Part shown: in pieces, positions 51,584 to 59,500 of the stretch | Layout: every line of letters starts with the position of its first letter | How positions within the stretch are numbered: the first letter of the stretch is position 1 | NCBI GenBank assembly: GCA_963743285.1 | Contig: CAVUPF010000004.1 | Location: forward strand, 310,001-374,000 | Source of the DNA: CAVUPF01 sp963743285 | GTDB lineage: Bacteria; Actinomycetota; Thermoleophilia; Solirubrobacterales; 70-9 | Reading direction: 5' to 3' | DNA length: 64,000 nucleotides | Notes under the pieces: model-generated | Databases searched by the model: none | The model's input: only the letters and a program-made list of their open reading frames with translations | What the model was told of the DNA's origin: nothing | Translations under genes and position numbers: made by a program

Positions 51584-53108
51584 GTGACTGTTCAGGTCCC
51601 CGGCAGGTGACATAACTCTGGGCGCGAACCTCCCCATGTGCCTGCGCAGCGCCCGTCATATGAGGAACTCGAGGCCCTTGTTGCCTCCCAGGCGACGCTG
51701 ATCGGCGAGCTGCGCGGGGAAATAACCAAGTTGCGAGCCGAGATCGGCGAGCTGCGAGGGCGGCTTGGCCAGAACTCACGCAACTCCTCCAAGCCGCCGT
51801 CCTCAGACGGCTATGAAAAGCCCGCTCCCAAGAGCCTGCGGCGCCCCTCGGGCCGAAAGCCCGGCGGGCAGCCCGGTCACCCAGGCCGCTACTTGAAGCA
51901 GGTCGAGCACCCCGACGAAGTGATCGTGCACGTGCCGGAGCGTTGCTTTGCCTGCGGCGGAGACCTTGATGGCGCCGAGGTCCTGAGCGAGGAGGCACGG
52001 CAGGTGTTCGACCTGCCTGCGGTGGCTCTTCACGTCACCGAGCACCGCGCCCAGCGCCGGCGCTGTAGCTGCGGGGCCACGAGCGCCGCTCCCTTTCCCC
52101 AAGGTCTGAGCGCTCCGGCCCAGTACGGGCCGGAGCTGCGGGCGCTGGCGATCTATTTGATCTGCTTTCAGCATCTGCCCTACCAGCGCGCAGCGCGACT
52201 CCTGGCCGACTGGCTCGGGACGCCGGTCTCGACCGGAACCCTGCAGGCGATTGTCGAGCGCGGCGGTGAGGACCTTGAGGAGTTCGAGGTCCTCATCCGT
52301 GACCGACTGATCGGCTCCGCGGTCACCCACTTCGACGAGACCGGCGCCCGCGCCGAGGGCGCCCTGCGTTGGGTGCACTCGGCTTCCACCGGGCGCCTCA
52401 CCCTCTACCGGCTGCACGAGCGGCGCGGGGAAGAGGGGATCGACCATCTGGGCGTGCTCAGGCCCTTTAAGGGTGTCGCTGTCCACGACGGCTGGGCGAC
52501 CTACCGAAACTATGAGGATGCCACCCACGCCCTGTGCAACGTCCACCACCTGCGCGAGCTGGTGGGGGCGATTGAGCGCAACCCCGAGACCCAGACCTGG
52601 GCCAAGGAGATGGACTCCTTGCTGCGCGCGGTCAAGGGCGCGGTCGACCTAGCCCGAGCCGCCGGCGCCACCGCGCTTGACGCCCGGGTTCTCGAGGCCT
52701 TCGAGAAGCGCTACGAGCAGGTCATCGCCCGCGGGCACGAACAGAACCCGCCGCCCACCAAGCGCACCGGCAGGCGAGGGCCCATCGGCCGCTCCAAGAC
52801 CGCCAACCTGCACCGCCGGCTCGACCAGCACCGCGAGGAGGTGCTGCGCTTCGCCCACGACTTCGGTGTCCCGTTCGACAACAACCAGGCCGAGCGTGAT
52901 CTGCGCATGATCAAGCTCCAGCAGAAGATCTCAGGCTGCTGGCGGACGATCTCAGGTGCCGAGGGGTTCCTCGCCCTGCGCTCCTATCTCAGTACCGCTG
53001 CCAAGCAAGGCCAGGACGTCCTCGATGTTCTCACCCGCTTGGCCGAGCGGGACCCTTGGCTTCCCGACGCCGCTGCGTCCTGAGGGCATCGGGGACCTGA
53101 ACAGTCAC
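51584..53108 (+). mobile_element. IS66-family insertion sequence, 1,525 bp
   Basis: Terminal inverted repeats GTGACTGTTCAGGTCCCCG at 51584-51602 and, inverted, 53090-53108 (19 bp, perfect). The 8-bp target duplication CAGTAGCC is intact at 51576-51583 and 53109-53116, the size expected for IS66. A single transposase gene and no tnpA/tnpB fits the ISBst12-like subgroup. Perfect ends and TSD suggest recent insertion. Confidence 0.96.
51638..53083 (+). CDS. IS66 family transposase (TnpC)
   Basis: A 481-residue DDE transposase from GTG at 51638. N-terminal leucine zipper-like coiled coil (LVASQATLIGELRGEITKLR), LGQNSRNSSKPPSSDGYEKP, a zinc-finger part (RCFACGGDL ... RRCSCGA), and catalytic Asp in HFDETGARAEG, Asp in VAVHDGWATYRN and Glu in DNNQAERDLRMIKLQQKISG. 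Uninterrupted, so probably active. Confidence 0.95.
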   Translation: MPAQRPSYEELEALVASQATLIGELRGEITKLRAEIGELRGRLGQNSRNSSKPPSSDGYEKPAPKSLRRPSGRKPGGQPGHPGRYLKQVEHPDEVIVHVPERCFACGGDLDGAEVLSEEARQVFDLPAVALHVTEHRAQRRRCSCGATSAAPFPQGLSAPAQYGPELRALAIYLICFQHLPYQRAARLLADWLGTPVSTGTLQAIVERGGEDLEEFEVLIRDRLIGSAVTHFDETGARAEGALRWVHSASTGRLTLYRLHERRGEEGIDHLGVLRPFKGVAVHDGWATYRNYEDATHALCNVHHLRELVGAIERNPETQTWAKEMDSLLRAVKGAVDLARAAGATALDARVLEAFEKRYEQVIARGHEQNPPPTKRTGRRGPIGRSKTANLHRRLDQHREEVLRFAHDFGVPFDNNQAERDLRMIKLQQKISGCWRTISGAEGFLALRSYLSTAAKQGQDVLDVLTRLAERDPWLPDAAAS

Positions 53109-53138
53109 CAGTAGCCTAGAACTTGCATGGGAGCTAAC

Positions 53139-53180
53139 CCTCCTGTGTCATGCCCCCGGCTGTTCCACCAGCGCGGGGGC
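53139..53180 (-). promoter_or_regulatory. leader stem-loop and Shine-Dalgarno of the serine recombinase
   Basis: On the minus strand: GCCCCCG, bulged C, GCTG, loop GTGGAA, CAGC, CGGGGGC (forward 53152-53180), then ATGACAC and AGGAGG (53139-53144) about 10 nt before the ATG at 53128. The same architecture precedes the gene at 54486. There is no T-run on this strand, so it is not a terminator for the upstream gene. Confidence 0.75.
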
Positions 53181-53214
53181 GCTTTGTGATCGAATCGGTC
53201 TGAAGGTGACGCTG

Positions 53215-53424
53215 TCACGAATCGTCGTCCAAGAGCGCGTAGGCCGTCTTTCGCGAGACCCCGCCGAGTTTCGCGGCTTCGCTCATCGACAGTCCATCGT
53301 TATCCCGAGCTGCGCGCAGCCAATGTCGTAGGTCCGCCGTCGCGCGAGTGTGCCGCTGAGCCGCGTCTGCGCGCTCCTGAGCCGCCTTGGCGAGTCCCGC
53401 GCGTATCTCGTCAGCGCTGGGCAT
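53215..53424 (-). CDS. small HTH DNA-binding protein
   Basis: 69 residues, MPSADEIRAGLAKAAQERAD to LLDDDS. The C-terminal half is a resolvase-like or Fis-like helix-turn-helix (NDGLSMSEAAKLGGVSRKTA). GGGAGG lies upstream. It is just before the recombinase gene on the same strand and could be its regulator or a recombination directionality factor. Confidence 0.7.
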   Translation of the reverse strand: MPSADEIRAGLAKAAQERADAAQRHTRATADLRHWLRAARDNDGLSMSEAAKLGGVSRKTAYALLDDDS

Positions 53425-53604
53425 CGTGACCTCCCTCGCAAGTTCTCAGATTCCGGCTACCGGGCTCGGCTCGCTCACTTGGGACGCAATCAGCGTTGCG
53501 GTTCGGGTGCATGTCTGTCGCCACCATCTGCACTCCTTTCGTCGTCCTCACGGGCCTTGCGGCTCGACCAGGCGCAACCCGAAGGCTGCGCCAAGTCGAA
53601 CCGC

Positions 53605-53817
53605 TCAGGCATTCGATGCCTTCGAGCGCCGCCAGTGACCGACCACCTGGCGAGCAGTCACGAAGCGAGCTGGGATCGGTCGCCCCGTAAGCGAATCGAC
53701 CTTGATCCCTCTCCTGCTTCCGTCGCTCTGCGTTTCGCTCTTCGCGAGCGCGTAGAAGCGATCTCCGCGAACGTCGCAGAGCACGATGTCCTCCTCATGC
53801 ACGCTGGCGAGGTTCAC
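53605..53817 (-). CDS. hypothetical protein in three-gene mobile-region operon
   Basis: 70 residues from GTG at 53817, which directly follows the stop of the upstream gene (TGA-GTG). Sequence VHEEDIVLCDVRGDRFYALA and VTARQVVGHWRRS suggests a small beta-barrel-like fold; family not recognised. Confidence 0.65.
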   Translation of the reverse strand: MNLASVHEEDIVLCDVRGDRFYALAKSETQSDGSRRGIKVDSLTGRPIPARFVTARQVVGHWRRSKASNA

Positions 53818-54126
53818 TCAGACCACCCGCGGCTTCCACAGGGCGGGACGGTCGTCGATGCCGTCGGGGATCATGCCGCGCCAGTCCAACTGGGCGAGCG
53901 ACGGAGCCGCCTTCCCAGCGATCCGCTCCATTGCGACCTCGAACACCAGCGTATCTCGCGCTGGCGCCACAGCCGGATAGCTCGCGTTCAACCGAGCTGC
54001 GACAGTCGCAGCGTCGCCGACATAGAACCGCCACGCGATCGGCTCTCCGTTTCGCGTGTCGAGAACATTGAAGCCACCGTCGACGTCCTCGTCGATCAGT
54101 GCCAGCTGACCACGTGCGTCGCGCAT
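53818..54126 (-). CDS. hypothetical protein in three-gene mobile-region operon
   Basis: 102 residues from ATG at 54126, immediately after the TAA of the upstream gene. It reads LALIDEDVDGGFNVLDTRNG, IAWRFYVGDAATVAARLNAS and TLVFEVAMERIAG; acidic, soluble, mixed alpha/beta. No family recognised. Head-to-tail spacing with both neighbours shows an operon. Confidence 0.7.
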   Translation of the reverse strand: MRDARGQLALIDEDVDGGFNVLDTRNGEPIAWRFYVGDAATVAARLNASYPAVAPARDTLVFEVAMERIAGKAAPSLAQLDWRGMIPDGIDDRPALWKPRVV

Positions 54127-54486
54127 TTAGACCACCTCCTGCGCAATACCCGCGTAGACGTCCAACGCGGCCCTGTACGCCTCCTCAGAGTCGAAGACAC
54201 GCACCGCGAGGTCTCCCTCGCAGTAGTCGATCATCGCCCGCTCAGCGTCGGCAGAGAGCGAGAACGAGTACGGGAACTCGCCACCGTCTGGCAGGAGCTT
54301 GATCGGCCCTCCCGCCTCGAACGCGCCCAGCGCTGCAACGAATTCATAGCCGTCGCCACTGGGAATAAATCCAGCATGGAGCATGTGATCGTCGCAACGC
54401 TCAGTCGCCCACGACGACGCCTTGTGTCCCTCAGGAACGCACAGCCGGTCAATGACGCGCTGCGCGGTAATCTCGCTCTTGGTCAT
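54127..54486 (-). CDS. hypothetical protein, first gene of the mobile-region operon
   Basis: 119 residues from ATG at 54486, with AGGAGA seven bases upstream. It starts MTKSEITAQRVIDRLCVPEG and contains SSWATERCDDHMLHAGF, FVAALGAFEAGGPIKLL and DSEEAYRAALDVYAGIAQ. Acidic and soluble; no family recognised. Its leader carries the same stem-loop as the serine recombinase, so the two transcripts may be co-regulated. Confidence 0.75.
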   Translation of the reverse strand: MTKSEITAQRVIDRLCVPEGHKASSWATERCDDHMLHAGFIPSGDGYEFVAALGAFEAGGPIKLLPDGGEFPYSFSLSADAERAMIDYCEGDLAVRVFDSEEAYRAALDVYAGIAQEVV

Positions 54487-54493
54487 AGGGGTA

Positions 54494-54539
54494 TCTCCTG
54501 TGATCCATGCCCCCCAGCTGTTTGCGCAGTGTGGGGGGC
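54494..54539 (-). promoter_or_regulatory. leader stem-loop and Shine-Dalgarno of the 54486 operon
   Basis: On the minus strand: GCCCCCCA, bulged C, ACTG, loop CGCAAA, CAGC, TGGGGGGC (forward 54509-54539), then ATGGATCAC and AGGAGA (54494-54499). Compared with the copy at 53152-53180, the G-C at the base of the inner stem is A-T here and one inner pair is G-T, so pairing is kept while bases change. Confidence 0.75.
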
Positions 54540-54736
54540 GATTGCGTTGTCTGTCACCTAGGGTAACACAGGAGCCAGAATCCGACAGCGATGCTCGGGA
54601 GTTTGGGAATTCGGGAATGTGGCGGCTCCGGAAACGAAAAGAGGGAGCTGCGCTTGGCATTAGCTCGACGCCAACTCCCACCTAAACGCCTCAATCCCGC
54701 GTGCGCGTGATCCTCGGCTGGACTTGACTGTCTCGC

Positions 54737-54913
54737 CTATTGCGAGGCGTACCCACCCGGAGATCGGCGCATACACGTCAATCCCGGCTTCTCGCTGCAA
54801 GTCATCGTCAGCCGGTTCTTGCGAGCCAGCAGCCACGACCACACCTGCCACGCCAGGGAGGCCGACGAGACGACCGCGGCATAACCAGCGACGATCCATC
54901 CTGCCGTGCTCAT
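54737..54913 (-). CDS. short membrane-anchored protein, possibly frameshifted
   Basis: 58 residues from ATG at 54913: MSTAGWIVAGYAAVVSSASL followed by AWQVWSWLLARKNRL, an N-terminal membrane helix with a positive-inside flank typical of small phage or accessory membrane proteins. After residue 40 the sequence loses character, while another frame gives VRLAIGETVKSSRG and EAFRWEL-type text down to 54660, so an indel may have shortened it. Confidence 0.5.
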   Translation of the reverse strand: MSTAGWIVAGYAAVVSSASLAWQVWSWLLARKNRLTMTCSEKPGLTCMRRSPGGYASQ

Positions 54914-55010
54914 GCCCAGCTTTCTAGCACTGAACTGGTCCCCAGGGAGCTCAACGCGACGCCCGGCTAGGCAGAGCGGAGCTCGGGAGCCGACAACCTA
55001 GGCTGAAGCA

Positions 55011-55532
55011 ATGCACAACAACGTCGAGATCGTTGCCGTCGTCGTGAGCGCCGCGGGGGCCCTTCTCTTATGCAAGGGCATCGCGTTTCAGCCCGCGAAG
55101 CTGTATGCACGGGAGCAGCCGGCCGCTCTTTATCCTCGAGACACCAACATCACTCGGGACGTTGCAAGAGCCCGGGATGTCGCAGATTCTCAGGCAGGGG
55201 CATTGCTGTTGATTGTCGGCTTTATCGGGCAAGCCGTCGCGGCATGGCAAACATGTTGGAGTGGTGCGGCAACAGCTGCGGCATACGGCGCCTCAGCTCT
55301 GGTCTTGGTAGCGGCTGTCGGAGGTCGGCGCTTTCTCCAGAGGCGCTTTGAAGAGAAGCTTTACCTGGCACACGTCGATCAAGAGTTCCGCGTCTGGCCC
55401 AACGACGCGAGCAAACAATCCGCCCAGCAGAGCTATGTCGACTACCTCGAATGGGAAGGTCGCGCGAAGGACGTAGATCGGTGGGCAGAGGAGGCACAGC
55501 GTCGTTTCGGCGTTGATCCTCGAGCGTGGTGA
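55011..55532 (+). CDS. membrane protein of unknown function
   Basis: 173 residues with three likely membrane segments (IVAVVVSAAGALLLCKGIAF, AGALLLIVGFIGQAVAAW, AAAYGASALVLVAAVG) and a soluble, charged C-terminus (DYLEWEGRAKDVDRWAEEAQ). No family recognised. Lower GC at third positions than the housekeeping genes, in keeping with acquired DNA. It is divergent from the minus-strand operon. Confidence 0.65.
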   Translation: MHNNVEIVAVVVSAAGALLLCKGIAFQPAKLYAREQPAALYPRDTNITRDVARARDVADSQAGALLLIVGFIGQAVAAWQTCWSGAATAAAYGASALVLVAAVGGRRFLQRRFEEKLYLAHVDQEFRVWPNDASKQSAQQSYVDYLEWEGRAKDVDRWAEEAQRRFGVDPRAW

Positions 55533-55655
55533 CGGGCGAATTAGTTCGCGTCAGCTGCATTGGACGGAAATCGGCGAAGTTACCGCCCGATTCAAACCTT
55601 TGAGTCGCCGCGCGCCCGAAAACTTGACCGCTTCGACCAGGACAATGAATCGGTT

Positions 55656-56222
55656 GTGACAGAGAGCGCGATCGTCGCCACTCCCTCCACGCAGGCGGTA
55701 ACTGAGCGCGGCGCCACGCTGCGCCACACCGAAGCCGAAGTCGACCTGGCGTTGCGCCTCCTGGCGCTCAGCGGCGGCGAGCTGACTCAGACCTCCAAGC
55801 AGCTCAAAGCCGAGGGAATCTCGATCACTCGGCAGTCCTTGCGCAAGTGGCGGGACGTGTGCTTCCCGCGCCGCTATCACATGGTGCGCCAGGAACTCGG
55901 GCGAGACGTCGGCGAGGAGATGGCCGGACGCGCGATGGAACGCGCTCTACAGGCTGACGAGGCGCAAAGCCGCTACATCGAGGAAGCGATCAAAAAGCTC
56001 GACCAGGTCGAACCTGAGCATTTGGCGAAGAAAAACGCGCTCGCTCTAGCGCAGGCAATGGGCATCAGCGTCGAGAAAGCACAGCTGCTCAGGGACAGAC
56101 CAACTGAGATTAAAGAGGTGCGCTCGGTAGACGAGAACATCGCGATTTTGGAGCGGCTCGGAGTTCTCAAGAGGACCGACGAGGCGATCAACGCCCAGGT
56201 CGTCGAGGAGCACGCTGCGTGA
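55656..56222 (+). CDS. terminase small-subunit-like / phage HTH protein
   Basis: About 188 residues from GTG at 55656; the frame is open to a TTG at 55560, which adds 32 residues. The N-terminal HTH (LALSGGELTQTSKQLKAEGI, SITRQSLRKWRD) is followed by a helical segment (YIEEAIKKLDQVEPEHLAKK, NALALAQAMGISVEKAQLL). Small terminase subunits that recognise packaging sites have this HTH-plus-helices form. No large subunit is in this window, so the assignment is tentative. Confidence 0.5.
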   Translation: MTESAIVATPSTQAVTERGATLRHTEAEVDLALRLLALSGGELTQTSKQLKAEGISITRQSLRKWRDVCFPRRYHMVRQELGRDVGEEMAGRAMERALQADEAQSRYIEEAIKKLDQVEPEHLAKKNALALAQAMGISVEKAQLLRDRPTEIKEVRSVDENIAILERLGVLKRTDEAINAQVVEEHAA

Positions 56223-56458
56223 CCCATCGACGCGATCCCCACTCGAGCTGGCCGCAGGCCGCTGAGCTGCGCGGCGTTCATGAATCGACCGTTTCGTGTT
56301 CAGCAGGCGTCGTTGCTCGGCGCGTCGTCGCGTAGGTGGCGCGTAGACGCGAAACGCTGCGTCAGCGCTTGTACTGGTCGCCAACGCGCGTCCGCAGCGC
56401 TTGATCGCGACTGCCATTGCTTGACCGTCAACCATCCGACCAATCGCAAACAACAAAC
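56223..56458. other. non-coding stretch before second IS66-type element
   Basis: No gene supported. It holds distant inverted CGTTTCG/CGAAACG (about 56287 and 56349), a TGCCATTGC at 56412-56420 and CAATCGCAA, which recur beyond the IS at 58419-58442. Originally these were contiguous. Confidence 0.45.
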
Positions 56459-56555
56459 GTAACTATTCAGGTTCGTGAACCTCCGGGCCGCAGGGGCGGG
56501 CGAGGCACGGTTGACATAACAAGGATTCGGCAGGTCTGCAGGGAAGTTGTCGTGC

Positions 56556-57975
56556 GTGGAGCGGGCAGAAGTCCAGTCTCTTCTCGCCGGGGGCGCGGAT
56601 GCGGTGGCCGCGGTGATCGCCCGGCTCGAGGCCCGGATCGACGAGCAGGATGCCCAGATCGCAGAGCTCATGGCGCGCCTCGGGCAGAGCTCGCGCAACT
56701 CCTCCAAGCCGCCGTCCTCCGACGGCTATGGCAAGCCGTCGCCGAAGAAGCGCAGCCTGCGCCGCCCCTCGGGTCGCAAGCAGGGAGGCCAGGAGGGTCA
56801 CGATGGGGCGCGGCTTGAGCCGGTCGCTGTTCCCGACGAGCGGGTCGAGCATCAGCCCGAGTGCTGCGATGGCTGCGGCGGCTCGCTCGCCGCCGCCGAG
56901 CGGCTTGAAGGCGGCGAGTCCCGCCAGGTCTTCGACCTGCCCGAGGGCAAGCTCTTGCGAGTGATCGAGCACGTGGCGCAAAGGAGGCGCTGCGGCTGCG
57001 GGCGGACCACGGCCGCCGCCTTCCCCGACGGGGTCGGCGCCCCGACCTCCTACGGGCCCGGGGTGCGGGCGCTCGGCGTCTACCTCTGCGTCTACCAGCA
57101 CCTGCCGTATGACCGTGCGGCCCAGGCGCTCGCCGACCTCACCGCCGCCAGGGTCTCGACCGGAACGCTTCAGAGCTGGGTGGAGGCCGCGGCCGCAGGA
57201 CTCTCGGGCTTCGACGAGCGGCTGCGCGAGCTGCTCGTCTCGGCCCCGGTGGTCCACTTCGACGAGACCGGCGCCCGGATCGCCGAGCGGCTCGGCTGGG
57301 TGCACAGCCAATCGACCGAGAAGCTGACCCGCTACGTGGCCCACCGCCGCCGCGGCGGCGAGGCGATCGAGGACGCCGGCGTGCTGCCCGACTTCAGGGG
57401 CGTCGCCGTGCACGACGGCTGGTCGCCCTATCGCAACTACGAGGACGCGCTGCACGCCCTCTGCAACGGCCATCACCTGCGTGAGCTGATCGCCGCCGCC
57501 GAGGCCGGGCACCGCTGGCCCTGCGCGATGGCCGAGCTGCTCTTGGACGCCAAGGGGCAGGTCGATGATGCCCGGGGGGCCGGCGCGCGGAGCCTTCACC
57601 CGCAGGCGCTCGCGAGGCTCGAGGTTCAATACGAGGCGATCATCGCCTCCGGGCGCGCCGAGCACCCTCCCGCCACGGGCAAGAAGACCAAGGCCCACAA
57701 CTTGCTCTTGCGCCTCGAGCGCGACCGCGACGCGGCGCTGCGCTTCGCCCGCGACTTCCGCGTCCCGTTCACCAACAACCGGGCCGAGCAGGACATCCGG
57801 ATGGTCAAGCTGCAGCAGAAGATCTCCGGCTGCTTTCGAACCCCAGAGGGCGCCGAGCGCTTCCTCGCGGTGCGCAGCTACATCTCCACCGCCCGCAAAC
57901 GGGATCGAGGCGCTCGCCGCGCTCGGGGAGCTGAGCGCCGGGCGGCCGTGGTTGCCCGAACCCGCGCCCGGCTAA
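56556..57975 (+). pseudogene. IS66 family transposase (TnpC), frameshifted near its C-terminus
   Basis: GTG at 56556 has AGGGAAG about ten bases upstream. Features match the first TnpC: SSRNSSKPPSSDGYGKP, zinc part CCDGCGG ... RRCGCGR, catalytic Asp in VHFDETGARIAE, Asp in VAVHDGWSPYRN, Glu in FTNNRAEQDIRMVKLQQKIS. After SYISTARK, near 57900, the expected NGIEALAALGELSAGRPWLP continues in another frame to TAA at 57973; in the original frame the protein instead runs on with Arg-rich sequence to 58046. The core catalytic residues are untouched, so it may keep activity. Confidence 0.88.
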
Positions 57976-58070
57976 GAGGGCGCGTCCGAGTAGCACGCGA
58001 TCGTTCTCGGACGATGACCCTGGAGCGCATCAGACCCCCCGCCTGACAGCCACGACAAGGAGACACGAAG

Positions 58071-58388
58071 ATGAGCCCCGCCCGCCAGGCCGACCCAGAG
58101 CTTGACGCCCTGATCGAGGAGATCACCGTCGACTGCCATGACGAGGAGGAGCAGCTGATGGGATTCGAAGACGCCTTCTACGACGCAAACTTCCCGTGCC
58201 CAGGCACGATCGTCGGCGAGACCGTCGAGGTGGTCTCCGTCACCACCACCGGCAACCGCCGCGAGCTGATCGCCACCTGCCAACGCAACGGCAAGCGCTA
58301 CGAGGTCGCCCTACTCGACATCCACGTCGACGCGGACCCAACCACCTCCCGCCTCCTCGCCGCCTACAAACGCTGGATCGGCACCTGA
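58071..58388 (+). CDS. IS66-element passenger protein (unknown function)
   Basis: 105 residues from ATG at 58071 with AAGGAGA nine bases upstream. It is acidic at the start (DALIEEITVDCHDEEEQLMG, then FEDAFYDANFPCPGTIVGE) with a beta-rich second half (VEVVSVTTTGNRRELIATCQ, RYEVALLDIHVDAD). Its stop codon lies within the right inverted repeat region. Similar proteins are sometimes labelled calcium-binding from the acidic run; I see no EF-hand. Being inside the IS boundaries it moves with it. Confidence 0.8.
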   Translation: MSPARQADPELDALIEEITVDCHDEEEQLMGFEDAFYDANFPCPGTIVGETVEVVSVTTTGNRRELIATCQRNGKRYEVALLDIHVDADPTTSRLLAAYKRWIGT

Positions 58389-58404
58389 ATAGTTACCAAC
58401 AAAC

Positions 58405-58822
58405 ATCGCGACATCGTTTGCCATTGCGATTGCCATTGCGATTTGTAACGAATCGAAAACCCAGGAGGGGCTCGCAAGAATCTGCGGAAAATCATCGCGG
58501 AATCAAAAGATTTTTCCGGTCAGCGAGCCCAGCATCGCTCTCACGCACAGCGACCCTTCGGAGTCCCGTCTTCCGGAATCCCAGCCTCGCGCGCGCTGAG
58601 CCTTTTGCGCCGCCCAGAGTCCCTTGATCGACGCTGAGCGGAGTCCCGTGATCGAGGGTTAGGTCGAGCTGGCTCTGCTCCTCGCAGACGTCAGGATTGC
58701 TCAGGAGCGGTCACAGGAGCGCGTACACGGCCACGGCCAGTCGCGCAGCTTGCCTTCTTCCCCCAGACTTCGCACGTCTCTCTCCGATCGTCTCAGCGCC
58801 GCTGGACAGATAGGGTCGGCTA
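58405..58822. other. 418-bp region without a supported gene
   Basis: It begins with a tandem 12-mer repeat and is otherwise unremarkable. Frames here lack credible starts. GAGTCCC recurs three times between about 58558 and 58646 without clear structure. Confidence 0.45.
58419..58442 (+). repeat. tandem 12-bp repeat TGCCATTGCGAT x2
   Basis: TGCCATTGCGAT at 58419-58430 and again at 58431-58442. A partial copy TGCCATTGC is at 56412-56420, and CAATCGCAA (inverted core) at about 56441-56449, on the other side of the IS66 insertion. Together they form a repeat cluster split by the IS. Confidence 0.75.
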
Positions 58823-59000
58823 GTGACGATCTCGCGTTCGCAACTTCATCGTTGCTCTCGTCGCCGTCTGCGTCCTCGGCGCTGGGATCGGCGCCGGAGC
58901 CACGCTGTTAGCGAAGACAGGCCGCCAGGTGCGACTGGCGCGACGGGTCGGGCCCGAGTGCGTGGCCCGCACGGCCTCATCGGACTAGCTGTCCGTAGCG
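58815..59000 (+). pseudogene. decayed collagen-like membrane-anchored protein
   Basis: One frame reads RNFIVALVAVCVLGAGIGAG followed by ATLLAKTG, a signal-anchor. The frame beginning GTG at 58823 provides PPGATGATGR, Gly-x-y repeats of the type expected right after such an anchor. Two frames are needed for one protein, so it is broken. The intact-start collagen-like gene at 59032 follows, suggesting a former pair. Limits approximate. Confidence 0.4.
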
Positions 59001-59500
59001 CAACACCACCACGACCACACTGGGAGGAATCGTGAAGACCAAGTTGGTGATCGCGGCCGCACTGACGCTGCTCGTATTCGCGGGAGTCGCCAAGGCGACG
59101 GGGCTGCTCGGCTACAAGGACCAGCATCTCAACGTCCTACAGGAACGAGCGCAGCTGCTGCTCGCTCGAGACCTACGCCATCCACGCCCCCGAGAGGCTC
59201 GTGCCAGTCGGGCGAAGCGCGGGGCACGCGGTCCCAGGGGACCACAGGGCGCTCCAGGGCCCCAGGGCGCTCCTGGAGCCTTCGCGTCGCTTACCAGTGC
59301 CGAGGGTTCCGAAACCACGCTCTGCCCGGCCAGTGAGGGCGTATGCGCTGTCAATACCTCTACTGCGACATGTCCGACTGGCACGACAGTGATCGGAGGC
59401 GGCTGGGCCGGGGATGTCATCGACGGCTCCGTCTCCTTCAGCAACAAAAGCGGAAACGGCTGGGCGGTCATCATGATCAATTGGGGTACGGTGGCCGCTA

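Larger units (their letters stand above)
50939..53128 (-). pseudogene. serine recombinase (resolvase/invertase type) interrupted by IS66-type element
   Basis: The catalytic part 50939-51575 encodes CRVSTDEQADSGAGLEAQR, VVAKLDRLSRSMLDF, EFERRLIGQRTKEAL-like SQFERRLIGQRTKEAL and a C-terminal HTH (IADGLNRDNVPTVRGGTRWW). Removing the IS at 51584-53108 and one 8-bp duplication joins it to ATGCAAGTTCTA at 53128-53117, giving MQVLGYCRVSTDEQ with the nucleophile at Ser10, its canonical place, and 218 residues in all. A Shine-Dalgarno (53139-53144) and a stem-loop leader precede that ATG. After insertion a chimeric start inside the IS (ATG at 51613, MSPAGDLNSHGYCRV) could still give a nearly whole protein. 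Confidence 0.9.
56459..58396 (+). mobile_element. IS66-family insertion sequence carrying a passenger gene, 1,938 bp
   Basis: Ends are GTAACTATTCAGGT at 56459-56472 and its inverse at 58383-58396. The 8-bp target duplication CAACAAAC lies at 56451-56458 and 58397-58404. Inside are a frameshifted TnpC and, between it and the right end, a separate ORF of 105 codons with its own Shine-Dalgarno. Ends share only CTGTTCAGGT-like similarity with the first IS66 element, so this is a distinct element. Confidence 0.95.

Noticed and set aside
53152..54539. The two GC-rich hairpins as intrinsic terminators
   Set aside because: On the minus strand neither is followed by a T-run and both sit just before a Shine-Dalgarno. 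On the plus strand only a weak CTTTGTG follows the first.
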